Assembly (NCBI GenBank): GCA_017543445.1
Contig: JAFYGB010000019.1
Location: 62,001 to 126,000, forward strand
DNA length: 64,000 nucleotides
Direction: 5' to 3'
Source: Lachnospiraceae bacterium
GTDB lineage: Bacteria > Bacillota > Clostridia > Lachnospirales > Lachnospiraceae
Shown here in pieces: positions 1 to 7,623 of the stretch (position 1 is its first letter; each line of letters starts with the position of its first letter). Made by a program: the position numbers and the translations under genes. The notes beneath the pieces were generated by a model. The model saw only the letters and a program-made list of their open reading frames with translations, was not told where the DNA came from and ran no database searches.

Positions 1-607
1 ACGGAAGCAGTTCCTCTTTCCGGATCAACGTATCGTCGAATCCGACAGGTTCAGTATACTCGATTTCCGGGAGATTTTCAATAGCCTGCAAAACACATTT
101 GATAAGGAGTTTTCTCGATATTCCTTTGCATAACGGGTAGATCGGAAGCATCTTTCCCATCTGTGGTTTATAATCTTCCGGCTTAAAATAATCCGGTTGT
201 TCGAAGGTCACGCGGGACCCGCGGATCTCCGAAATGCGGCCGCGGAATATGTAAGTGTCATTCGCATGAAACAGAGCACGTACAAATGGTGCATTGTACC
301 AAATGAGCGTACACTCGCGGCCTTCGAGATCTTCCGCACTCGTGATCGCGATCGTAAGGTTCCCCTTCTTCTTCAGAACGACGCCTTTTTTGATCCTGCC
401 ATACACGGAAACGATACCCGATGCCCCTTCCGAAAAGCTGCATTTACTGACCGCTTCCCGCAGCGTCACCGGTTTTTCATACACTTCGTAATCCCTCGGA
501 AAATACATCAGAAGGTCTTCGACGGTCTCGATATGAAGTTTTTGAAACAGCAAGGCATTCTTGCTTCCGATGCCCTTCAGGCTTTGGATCGGATCCGTCT
601 TCTTCAT
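1..607 (-). CDS. recG: ATP-dependent DNA helicase RecG, N-terminal part (cut by window edge)
   Basis: RecG remodels stalled replication forks and branched DNA. Only the first 202 codons lie in the window; the gene runs off base 1. The translation begins MKKTDPIQSLKGIGSKNALL and contains LLMYFPRDYEVY, followed by an OB-fold-like stretch, which matches the RecG wedge domain. The helicase motifs are outside the window. The ATG at 607 is the only in-frame start after a TGA three codons upstream; the purine-rich GGGGAAATGAGAG precedes it. An intrinsic terminator separates it from the fatty-acid-kinase gene, so it probably has its own promoter nearby. Confidence 0.9.
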   Translation of the reverse strand, partial: MKKTDPIQSLKGIGSKNALLFQKLHIETVEDLLMYFPRDYEVYEKPVTLREAVSKCSFSEGASGIVSVYGRIKKGVVLKKKGNLTIAITSAEDLEGRECTLIWYNAPFVRALFHANDTYIFRGRISEIRGSRVTFEQPDYFKPEDYKPQMGKMLPIYPLCKGISRKLLIKCVLQAIENLPEIEYTEPVGFDDTLIRKEELLP

Positions 608-631
608 CTCTCATTTCCCCGTATGTGAAAA

Positions 632-661
632 CGAGGCAAAAACGAAACCGTTTTTACCTCG
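632..661 (-). terminator. intrinsic terminator after the DAK2/DegV gene
   Basis: The arms 632-644 and 649-661 form a 13-bp stem with a 4-base loop, followed on the minus strand by TTTTC. The single non-Watson-Crick position is a U-G wobble on the minus-strand RNA but a C-A mismatch on the plus strand, so the hairpin is built for minus-strand transcription. It lies 34 bp past the stop of the upstream gene. Confidence 0.8.
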
Positions 662-694
662 ATATAGGATTTCATAACAAATCGTTATACGCTC

Positions 695-2386
695 TTACTC
701 CACCGAAACGATGTAATAATAGATCGGCTGGCCGCCTCTCTGAACGAATACATCGAAATCGGGATACTCTTTTTCAAGGGTCTCACGGAAACTGTCCGCA
801 GCCTCTTCGGAGACATCGTCACCGTAGTACACGTTCAAAAGAACGCTGTCTTCGTCGACCATCTTACCGATCATCTCAAGTGCGGTATCATTGATATCGG
901 AACCTACTGCCAGGATCGAATGATCGGAAAGGCCCATGATATCGTTTTCCTTAATGTCGACACCGTCGATCTGAGTATTACGAACCGCGTAAGTCACGGA
1001 ACCGGACTTCACGTTCTGGATCTCGCTGCACATCGTCTCGAAATTCTCCTCAGGGGACGATGTCGAGATGAAGTTCACCAGAGCGGAAACACCCTGCGGG
1101 ATGTTCTTCGTCGGGATCACATAGATCTTGCGATCCTTCGTAAGCGCTGCCGCCTGATTTGCCGCCATGATAATGTTGCCGTTATTCGGAAGCAGGTAGA
1201 TGGTATCTGCATTTACCTTTTCGATCGCAGACAGGAAGTCGTCCGTACTCGGATTCATGGTCTGACCGCCGGAAATGATATGATCTACGCCGAGGCTGGT
1301 AAATACTTCTGTCAAGCCGTCGCCGACCGATACGGAGATGAAACCATAAGGCTTACGCTTCTCCTGAACCTTCAGCTTCTTCGCGTCATCTGCCTCTTTC
1401 TGCATCGCAGCGAGTTTCTCTGCATCCTTAAAGAGTTTCTCGGTATGCTCTAATCGCATGTTGTCGATCTTCATCTTATCGAGCTGACCGATCTGAACCG
1501 CTCTGGAAAATGCTTTACCGGGATCGTTCGTATGTACGTGAACTTTGATCAGGTCATCGGTGCATACACAAACGACGGAATTACCGATGGACATCAAGAA
1601 ATCCTTAAACTCTTGCTCTTCCTGCTCGGAAAATTCACGATCCAGCATAATGATGAACTCGGTGCAATAGCCGAATTTGATATCTGCTGTTTCGATATCT
1701 GCCTTCGGGATGTTATTCATCATAACGCCCAGGCCCTTCGCTGCCTCGATACGGATCGGGATCTCGATACCGCAGTACGCGTCATAGGCGCCCTTCACTA
1801 CGGTCATCAGGCCGGTGCCGCCGGAATCCACTACGCCAGCTTCCTTCAAAACAGGGAGCAGCTCCGGTGTAGACTCCAGGGCGATATCGCCCTCTTTGAT
1901 CAATTCCTGCATGAACTCATTCATATCCGTGCAGGTCTTGCTTAATTCTTCGGCTTTCTCCGAGATGCAGCGGGCTACCGTAAGGATCGTGCCCTCCTTC
2001 GGAGACATGACCGCACGATAGGCGGTCTCAGTCGCACGTACCAGTGCATCGGTAAGGGTTGCAATGTCGATCGCCTCTGCGGTACGAACTACCTTTGTGA
2101 AACCACGAAGCAACTGCGACAGAATAACGCCGGAGTTACCGCGCGCACCGCGCATGGTCTCAGACGAGATCGTCTTACACAGGCTTTCAAATGTGTATTC
2201 GCTTTTCTCCATACCGGATACTGCCTTCGCAGCAGCCATGATGGTAAGCGTCATGTTGGTACCTGTATCTCCGTCCGGAACGGGGAATACGTTTAATTCA
2301 TTGATGAGTTCTTTTTTGTTTTCCAGGTTCTGCGCTCCGGCGAGAAACATCTTGGAAAATAACTGTACGTCAATCGTGTTGTCCAA
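695..2386 (-). CDS. fakA: DAK2/DegV-domain protein, fatty acid kinase catalytic subunit FakA (YloV)
   Basis: FakA phosphorylates fatty acids bound to a FakB (DegV) carrier, feeding host or recycled fatty acids to PlsX/PlsY. The 563-residue protein has the N-terminal DhaL/DAK2 kinase domain with the metal-binding DGDTGTN at residues 38-44 and a GARGNSGVILSQ block, a middle domain, and a C-terminal DegV-like domain. I chose the TTG at 2386: a perfect GGAGG lies 8 bases ahead of it. That same GGAGG sits inside the alternative longer reading frame starting at TTG 2401, which has no site of its own. The Asp23-family gene lies just upstream, the usual yloU-yloV pair. The FakA role is inferred from family. 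Confidence 0.85.
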   Translation of the reverse strand: MDNTIDVQLFSKMFLAGAQNLENKKELINELNVFPVPDGDTGTNMTLTIMAAAKAVSGMEKSEYTFESLCKTISSETMRGARGNSGVILSQLLRGFTKVVRTAEAIDIATLTDALVRATETAYRAVMSPKEGTILTVARCISEKAEELSKTCTDMNEFMQELIKEGDIALESTPELLPVLKEAGVVDSGGTGLMTVVKGAYDAYCGIEIPIRIEAAKGLGVMMNNIPKADIETADIKFGYCTEFIIMLDREFSEQEEQEFKDFLMSIGNSVVCVCTDDLIKVHVHTNDPGKAFSRAVQIGQLDKMKIDNMRLEHTEKLFKDAEKLAAMQKEADDAKKLKVQEKRKPYGFISVSVGDGLTEVFTSLGVDHIISGGQTMNPSTDDFLSAIEKVNADTIYLLPNNGNIIMAANQAAALTKDRKIYVIPTKNIPQGVSALVNFISTSSPEENFETMCSEIQNVKSGSVTYAVRNTQIDGVDIKENDIMGLSDHSILAVGSDINDTALEMIGKMVDEDSVLLNVYYGDDVSEEAADSFRETLEKEYPDFDVFVQRGGQPIYYYIVSVE

Positions 2387-2418
2387 AACAAAAACCTCCA
2401 AGCGGGATCATCGTATCA

Positions 2419-2775
2419 TCAGTCGATCACACGGATGCCTTCCACTAAAACATTGATCTTCTTCACTTTCATTCCGGTCAATGACTCCAACTTATAGCGT
2501 ACATTGGAGACCAGGTTCGCCGAAACGGAAGAAATGCTGACGCCATAGGCAACGATCACATGGAAATCGATCACAAGTTCGTTATTCTCGATGGATACGT
2601 TGACACCGTGTGTCAGGCTTTCTCTCTTGAGCAATTTGACGATGCCGTCTTTCATGTTGATGGCAGCCATACCAACGATACCAAAGCACTCGCAGGCGGT
2701 AGCGCCGGCGTACTTTGCGATGACATCCTGGTCGATATGAAGCTCACCATTTGCATTCTTGATAATGCCTTTCAT
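2419..2775 (-). CDS. Asp23/Gls24 family protein (YloU)
   Basis: This 118-residue protein belongs to the Asp23/Gls24 envelope-stress family, small membrane-peripheral or cytoplasmic proteins of unclear biochemical role. The central part reads IDFHVIVAYGVSISSVSANL and is followed by VNVLVEGIRV-like residues near the end (INVLVEGIRVID), the typical ending of this family. It is the first gene of a two-gene unit with fakA and lies 32 bp upstream of it. The ATG at 2775 is preceded by GAGG at good spacing. The family assignment is firm, the function is not known. Confidence 0.85.
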   Translation of the reverse strand: MKGIIKNANGELHIDQDVIAKYAGATACECFGIVGMAAINMKDGIVKLLKRESLTHGVNVSIENNELVIDFHVIVAYGVSISSVSANLVSNVRYKLESLTGMKVKKINVLVEGIRVID

Positions 2776-2812
2776 CTGTAAAACCTCGCTTTCTGACAGT
2801 GAAGCCTGTACT

Positions 2813-2818
2813 ATTATA
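2813..2818 (-). promoter_or_regulatory. -10 box (TATAAT) for yloU-fakA
   Basis: A perfect TATAAT lies on the minus strand about 40 bp upstream of the YloU start. I do not see a good -35 at 16-18 bp (best candidate TTCCCT), so either the promoter needs an activator or it is weak. A 21-base imperfect inverted repeat at 2824-2844 (TTAT-CCC / GGG-ATAA) lies immediately upstream and could be an operator. Confidence 0.45.
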
Positions 2819-2871
2819 ATCGATTATCCCCGAAAAGGGAATAACTTTTTTCAATTTCTTTCATTTTCCGC

Positions 2872-2900
2872 TTGCAAAACGGGCGGACTTCTGTTATTAT
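2872..2900 (+). promoter_or_regulatory. SigA-type promoter of rpmB
   Basis: The -35 TTGCAA (2872-2877) and -10 TATTAT (2895-2900) are separated by exactly 17 bp. Transcription would start near 2907, giving an 80-base 5' leader before rpmB. The leader holds short inverted repeats (GCGG/CCGC at about 2924-2939 and CGG/CCG at about 2958-2966) that could form a ribosomal-protein leader structure, but I do not recognise a known class. Confidence 0.75.
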
Positions 2901-2986
2901 ATCAATGTTGCGTATGCGCACAGGCGGTTTAAGCCCGCATATGAATGCTAATAATTCGGATTGCCGATTGGTAAGGAGGTGCTATC

Positions 2987-3172
2987 ATGGCAAAATGTGA
3001 TATTTGTGGTAAGGGTGCTCATATCGGCTGCAACGTCAGCCACTCTCATAGAAGATCCAACAAAATGTGGAAGTCCAACATTCGTACCGTACGTGTAAAG
3101 ATCGGTGAGAGTGCTCAGAAAGTACACATCTGCACTTCTTGCTTGAAGTCAGGTTATGTTGAAAGAGCTTAA
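2987..3172 (+). CDS. rpmB: 50S ribosomal protein L28
   Basis: L28 is a small protein of the large ribosomal subunit. The 61-residue sequence begins MAKCDICGKGAHIGCNVSHS and ends HICTSCLKSGYVERA. It is the zinc-ribbon (C+) form: cysteines 4 and 7 pair with cysteines 49 and 52. AAGGAGG stands 8 bases ahead of the ATG. It is transcribed alone, on the strand opposite to its neighbours, from its own promoter to a strong terminator. This isolated position next to the Asp23/DAK2 pair is the usual arrangement in Firmicutes. Confidence 0.97.
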   Translation: MAKCDICGKGAHIGCNVSHSHRRSNKMWKSNIRTVRVKIGESAQKVHICTSCLKSGYVERA

Positions 3173-3207
3173 TGATATCAGCAATCCTTAAAAATACGAT
3201 TTAAATT

Positions 3208-3253
3208 TGTCCGAACCGGACGCTCATGGCGCCGAGTTCGGACATATTTTTTT
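3208..3253 (+). terminator. intrinsic terminator of rpmB
   Basis: Perfect 9-bp arms TGTCCGAAC (3208-3216) and GTTCGGACA (3236-3244) are followed by TATTTTTTT on the plus strand. The loop can extend the stem further with a CGC/GCG pairing. The stop of the convergent gerW gene (3252) falls inside the T-tract, so the two genes meet tail to tail. Confidence 0.88.
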
Positions 3254-3644
3254 ACTCGAATTCTTCTTTTTCTTTGATTTCGTCGATCTTCTCCTGAACC
3301 TCAGGGCTCTCCTTCTTCGTGAACTTATTGATCAGATCCGGAACCATGTCAACGAGCTTGCTTACGGTATCTGCGTTCTTAACGCTGATCATACGGGTAT
3401 AGCCATCCTTAATGATCAGGACTGCGCTAGGGCTCATCTTACCGTTCATACCGCCGGCGCCGCGCTCTTTCGTCTCGCCTAAGAATGCACCTGCGCCCAT
3501 GCCGAAGGAAACGTCCACCAAAGGAAGGATAATGGTATCTCCTACCTGGATCGCGTCACCGACAACGGTCTTGGATGATACAAAGCCATCCATTCCCTTG
3601 AATAATGAATCTACCGTTTCTTTTAATGAATTCTCTCTAGCCAT
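3252..3644 (-). CDS. gerW: GerW family sporulation protein (YtfJ)
   Basis: GerW is a spore protein needed for normal germination in Bacillus; members of the family occur across spore-forming Firmicutes. The 130-residue protein has the family core: TVVGDAIQVGDTIILPLVDV, then a glycine-rich stretch (FGMGAGAFLGETKERGAGG), then KMSPSAVLIIKDGYTRMISV. The C-terminus is charged (KIDEIKEKEEFE). It lies downstream of a DUF2953 gene, matching the ytfI-ytfJ pair of Bacillus. Its presence suggests the organism forms spores or descends from a spore former. Confidence 0.9.
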   Translation of the reverse strand: MARENSLKETVDSLFKGMDGFVSSKTVVGDAIQVGDTIILPLVDVSFGMGAGAFLGETKERGAGGMNGKMSPSAVLIIKDGYTRMISVKNADTVSKLVDMVPDLINKFTKKESPEVQEKIDEIKEKEEFE

Positions 3645-3661
3645 TTACTGTTTCCTCCAGA

Positions 3662-4687
3662 TCAGTGTTTTCTTAATTTCTTAAATTCTTTCCATACTCT
3701 CCGACAATCCTTCTTAAATAGGATCGGGACGGCCCGAGCCACGACTGCCATCAGAATGATGCGTCCTTTGATCTCGATCTCACCGTCGATCACGGTATGG
3801 TCTACGCCGAATAACGGCTGAACATCGATTGCCTTATAATATACCGGATACAACATGCCGCTGTATCCGCAGATCATGCCCATCGTCTTAGGATCCCGCA
3901 GGCCGAATGTGATCTCGCCTTTGCATTTACGGGGTCGGATGGATTTCAGGATCTTAATGCCTTTCTTCGCTACATATTTAGCCGCACGCTTTGTATAATC
4001 GCGAGTCGCGAACTCTACATAGCGATCGACCATTTCCTTCTTCTCGGTAACGGCCTTGCAAATATGCTCGCCTTTTTCCTTCAGGCCTTCCAGTTTCGCC
4101 GCGATGCCGGACGACTCCGCTTCGACAACGCCTTCGGCGATCTCTGCCTCTTCCGCTACATCCGCGGTTTCATTTCCTTCGGTTTCACCGGACGCTTCCT
4201 CGGTCTTTGGTTCTTCGGAATTACTCTCGCCTTCTTCGGTTTTGTTTTCCGTTGAAGTCTCAGCTTCACTCATTGATTCCGTGGTTGCGTTCTCGGTCAA
4301 TGTTTCCGATTCTGCTTTCGCGTCCATATTTGCTGCGAAGTTCTCTGCGTCAGCCAACAGTTGTTCGGACTGATCCGGCAAAACATGGCTGTCATCATTG
4401 ACCGGTGATTTCGGCGCACCGAAGTCCTTCTCCATGAGCTTCTTCTTGATAAAAAGGATCCGCAGGATACCCAGCAGTTTTTTATCTTTGAAGGTGACGC
4501 GTGCTACCACGGCGCGTAGCCAGAAATGAAATTTTACCTCCGCGAACGGGGCCTTATCATGAAACGAAGCGTTGACCTGATATCGAAACGGCGTGATCAG
4601 AATGACCAGTACCAAAAACAGTATCAAACCGAGGATGACCAGCAGCGTGATACCGATGATCTTCAAGATCAACCATACAATGCCCAA
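3662..4687 (-). CDS. DUF2953 membrane protein (YtfI-like)
   Basis: The function is unknown; DUF2953 proteins sit next to gerW and are linked to sporulation by context only. The 341-residue protein has one N-terminal membrane segment (about residues 4-33), then a short globular part. A highly acidic, low-complexity linker follows (about 110-200, rich in Glu, Ser, Thr and Ala). The C-terminal DUF2953 domain contains the conserved-looking GEITFGLRDPKTMGMICGYSG stretch cut here as GLRDPKTMGMICGYSG. The start is a TTG at 4687 with GAGGG 11 bases upstream; it nearly abuts the preceding gene's stop. The acidic linker is longer than I would expect for the family. Confidence 0.78.
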   Translation of the reverse strand: MGIVWLILKIIGITLLVILGLILFLVLVILITPFRYQVNASFHDKAPFAEVKFHFWLRAVVARVTFKDKKLLGILRILFIKKKLMEKDFGAPKSPVNDDSHVLPDQSEQLLADAENFAANMDAKAESETLTENATTESMSEAETSTENKTEEGESNSEEPKTEEASGETEGNETADVAEEAEIAEGVVEAESSGIAAKLEGLKEKGEHICKAVTEKKEMVDRYVEFATRDYTKRAAKYVAKKGIKILKSIRPRKCKGEITFGLRDPKTMGMICGYSGMLYPVYYKAIDVQPLFGVDHTVIDGEIEIKGRIILMAVVARAVPILFKKDCRRVWKEFKKLRKH

Positions 4688-4693
4688 GTACGA

Positions 4694-5017
4694 TCACACC
4701 CTCTCTGCTTTCGGCTCGAAGTATTCCTGTACGCCGAGCGCTCCGGTATTACCATATACATCTTCTATGATCTTTTGTGCCACAGCGAAGGCTTCGTCCT
4801 TACCAAGCGCGATCCCCAGGATCAGCATATCCTGTTCCTGAAAATACGGCTGAAGGAACATGTAACCCGGATAGATATCTAAAAGGTTCTTCGGGTTTGA
4901 AGCCAACGTGATCAGGAAAACGTCCTTCATGTAACGCCCGTGCTTTACACGCGAAACGATGCGAAAACGTTTTGAGCGCGCAGACTCGCCTGTGTACAGT
5001 TTACGATACCATTTCAT
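4694..5017 (-). CDS. conserved hypothetical protein, 107 residues
   Basis: I do not recognise this protein. It begins MKWYRKLYTGESARSKR, is basic at the N-terminus, and has a predicted mixed alpha/beta body (DVFLITLASNPKNLLDIYPG, LILGIALGKDEAFAVAQKII). No signal peptide, membrane segment or metal motif is seen. A longer frame from a TTG at 5062 exists, but it has no ribosome site. The ATG at 5017 has AAGGAAG about 11 bases upstream and is preferred. It lies directly upstream of the DUF2953-gerW pair and is probably co-transcribed with them, which suggests but does not prove a related role. Confidence 0.6.
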   Translation of the reverse strand: MKWYRKLYTGESARSKRFRIVSRVKHGRYMKDVFLITLASNPKNLLDIYPGYMFLQPYFQEQDMLILGIALGKDEAFAVAQKIIEDVYGNTGALGVQEYFEPKAERV

Positions 5018-5112
5018 CTTCGCGCTCACTTCCTTCCTGTTCAAATTTTCTGGCAGATCCAATTACTACTATTTTACCCGATTTTCATCGGATTTGCAAC
5101 TTAAAATCCGAT

Positions 5113-6588
5113 TTAGGCTTCGGTATCGGGTGAAACTTCTTCGACATCCTCTTCATAGGCTTCGTCCTCGAAGGCTTCGTCCTCATCATATTCGTCATCT
5201 TCCTCGTAAGAATACAGAATATCCATGATATTCTCAGCATAGACGGCCCGTTCCTTCGGATCACTGCAGCCGCTTAAGGAAGCGACGATATACTCTTTCA
5301 GGTTACGAACATTCGCGAAATTCGAAGGCAGATATCCCAATACACGTGACATGATCGCACGTGCTACGGGCTTTTCGACTTTGCGGAGCAATTCATCAAG
5401 CTCGTTCTGCAGCTTCGCAAATTCTACCGCAACATCGGTCCTCTCGCAAACCGCCTGCGGCTTCTCATCACGATCCAGATCCGAGTAGTTATTTACCGAG
5501 AGAAGTTCGCAGAGATTGCGTAAACGCAGGATCTCGTCTTTCTTCTCGGAAGCCTTTTCATAATTCGGGCTATGGAGCAGGTTCTCGATCGAAGACTCGA
5601 TCTCATACATCTCCTCGAGAAGCGGCTCCTGAACGCCTTCCAGCATGACCAGACGATCCATCAATACATCGATCAGTTCAACATTTTCCTCGAAGGAAAA
5701 TGCATCCATGACCTTCGTCAGGATCTCACGGGAAACGCTTGTAGATTCGGACGTTTCATCGTTCTTCGACATCGCGATGACTAAAAGTTCGTTCGTGATC
5801 GTCGCCAGGATGTTCACCAGATCCATCAGCATAGACAGATAGGAGAAACACTCGTTGATGGTGAATGCAGCGATCGCATAGTCATCTGCCGAAATGTGAG
5901 AGTAATCATACTCCATGAACTGCTTCAGATATTCTGCAAGCTCAGGGAAAAACGTCTGCATACCTTCCGGTTCATAGAGACCGGCAGCGTTGCGGACGGT
6001 ATATAAGAAATCATCCAGGGAAGACTTATCCGATCCGATGTAAACGGAAAGTCCGTCGGATACATGTTCATAGAACTTGATACGCGTCATGCGTACCGGA
6101 AGTTCGCTGATGATCTCCATCATGATCGTCTTCAGGGATGCATTATCCTTCTCTTTAATGAGCGCATTGACCACCTGCTCGGCAAAATCCTCCGCGTCAA
6201 ACTTCGGATCCGGCTCGATCGTCTCAAACTGCGCACGCATAGAAGCGATCACCTTCGCATAGATTGAAAAACGGTCGTTGTAGACAACGAGGCAATCCAT
6301 GTGCTTTTTAAGTTTATCGCGCAGTTTCAGCAAATCCTTTTCTGCAGCTGCCGGCTGATCCAAGAGTGTTTTTGCGAGGGAAAACATCTCCCTACCCAAA
6401 AGGACCACCTCTTCGTTTTCGAGAATCTTCTCATCCTGAGAAAGCCCGACAAACTCATAGGCGGCCGATGCGTAAGCCAGCTTTTGCGCCAGCGTTTCTA
6501 TTTCTTTCACATAAGATGCGCGGTTTGCCGCCTCATCTTTGTTTTTGATCATATTGCGTTCATAGGTTTTGTATTGATACTGCTTCAT
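5113..6588 (-). CDS. large helical hypothetical protein with acidic tail, 491 residues
   Basis: I do not recognise this protein. It is almost entirely predicted helix, with no signal peptide, membrane segment, nucleotide-binding loop or cysteine motif. It ends in a strongly acidic tail of about 30 residues (EEDDEYDEDEAFEDEAYEED). The ATG at 6588 is supported by AAAGGAA 9 bases upstream. It is the last gene of the remA-gmk-rpoZ-rimO-pgsA-pncC run, 4 bp behind pncC, so it should be expressed with core functions. The coding pattern and start signal are those of a real gene. Any functional name would be a guess. Confidence 0.72.
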   Translation of the reverse strand: MKQYQYKTYERNMIKNKDEAANRASYVKEIETLAQKLAYASAAYEFVGLSQDEKILENEEVVLLGREMFSLAKTLLDQPAAAEKDLLKLRDKLKKHMDCLVVYNDRFSIYAKVIASMRAQFETIEPDPKFDAEDFAEQVVNALIKEKDNASLKTIMMEIISELPVRMTRIKFYEHVSDGLSVYIGSDKSSLDDFLYTVRNAAGLYEPEGMQTFFPELAEYLKQFMEYDYSHISADDYAIAAFTINECFSYLSMLMDLVNILATITNELLVIAMSKNDETSESTSVSREILTKVMDAFSFEENVELIDVLMDRLVMLEGVQEPLLEEMYEIESSIENLLHSPNYEKASEKKDEILRLRNLCELLSVNNYSDLDRDEKPQAVCERTDVAVEFAKLQNELDELLRKVEKPVARAIMSRVLGYLPSNFANVRNLKEYIVASLSGCSDPKERAVYAENIMDILYSYEEDDEYDEDEAFEDEAYEEDVEEVSPDTEA

Positions 6589-6592
6589 TCGG

Positions 6593-7066
6593 TCAAATTC
6601 CTTTTACTACTTCCAAGGCTTCTGCGATCGCCGTTTCGACTGCCTGCATTCGTACTGCACTGCGATCGCCGGAAAATACATGACGGCTCACATACACTTT
6701 GTTTTCGGCGCGGCAGCCGATCCCGATATAGACCAGGCCGACCGGCTTATCTTTCGTTCCACCGTCCGGACCTGCGATGCCTGTCGAAACGATGGAAATA
6801 TCCGCATCGGCAAATGCAAGCGCGCCGAGCGCCATCTCCCGCGCGGTCTGCTCGCTGACGGCTCCAAAGTTTTGTAAGGTCTCCTCGGATACGCCGAGGC
6901 GTTTATGTTTAGATGCATTGGCATAGGTCACGATCGTCTCGTTCAGGCATGCGCTGACGCCCGGAACCGAAATCAAGGTAGCAGCGATCAGTCCGCCGGT
7001 ACATGATTCCGCGGTCGTTACGGTCATCTTCTTTTCCAGTAAAAGAGCAACCAATTCTTCTGACAT
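6593..7066 (-). CDS. pncC: nicotinamide-nucleotide amidohydrolase PncC (CinA C-terminal domain)
   Basis: PncC hydrolyses NMN to nicotinate mononucleotide and ammonia in pyridine-nucleotide recycling. The 157-residue protein is the stand-alone CinA C-terminal domain: TAESCTGGLIA near residue 18, STGIAGPDGGTKDKPVGLV near residues 95-113, and the final FSGDR block. The N-terminal MoaB-like domain of full CinA is missing, so it should be enzymatic rather than a competence protein. Its ATG overlaps the TAA of pgsA (TAATG), so translation is coupled. The pgsA-cinA order is common in Firmicutes. Confidence 0.92.
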   Translation of the reverse strand: MSEELVALLLEKKMTVTTAESCTGGLIAATLISVPGVSACLNETIVTYANASKHKRLGVSEETLQNFGAVSEQTAREMALGALAFADADISIVSTGIAGPDGGTKDKPVGLVYIGIGCRAENKVYVSRHVFSGDRSAVRMQAVETAIAEALEVVKGI

Positions 7067-7623
7067 TACTTCAATCCATCCGAAAATACGTTTTTGTTTT
7101 TAACCAGGTACTCTGTCAACGAATAGATCGTCATAAATACTGCTACCACGATGGCGATCCACTCCAGCACGAAAAACCAGGTGAAATCCCAGTGCAGGAT
7201 CAGGATAACGACCATTACGATCTGACAGACCGTTTTGATCTTACCGCTCATGCCGGCTGCCAGAACGATACCGTCCTTCGCGGCAACTAAGCGGAAACCG
7301 CTGATGATAAACTCACGCCACAAAATGATCAGAACGGGGATCACGCCCGGAAGACCGGGACGATCGATCGTCGGGATCAGGCAAACGAGCGCGGAACAAA
7401 CCAGCATCTTATCTGCAAGCGGGTCCATAAACTTACCGAAATTCGTGACCAGATTACGCTTACGGGCAATCTTACCGTCCAAAAGATCCGTCACGCTGGC
7501 GATCACAAAGATCGTAAGCGCAATCCAGTTCTGGTGCGGGATCCCGAAATCAAAAATCATAAAGACCACAAAGATCGGTATCAACAGTACGCGAAGCACT
7601 GTAAGTTTATTTGGTAAATTCAT
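7066..7623 (-). CDS. pgsA: CDP-diacylglycerol--glycerol-3-phosphate 3-phosphatidyltransferase
   Basis: PgsA makes phosphatidylglycerol phosphate, the committed step to phosphatidylglycerol and cardiolipin, in the cytoplasmic membrane. The 185-residue protein has several membrane segments. It carries the complete CDP-alcohol phosphotransferase signature: Asp46, Asp49, Gly50, Ala53, Arg54, Gly63, Asp67 and Asp71 are at the exact family spacing. The start lies 17 bp inside the end of rimO and its end overlaps pncC, indicating tight translational coupling. Confidence 0.96.
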   Translation of the reverse strand: MNLPNKLTVLRVLLIPIFVVFMIFDFGIPHQNWIALTIFVIASVTDLLDGKIARKRNLVTNFGKFMDPLADKMLVCSALVCLIPTIDRPGLPGVIPVLIILWREFIISGFRLVAAKDGIVLAAGMSGKIKTVCQIVMVVILILHWDFTWFFVLEWIAIVVAVFMTIYSLTEYLVKNKNVFSDGLK

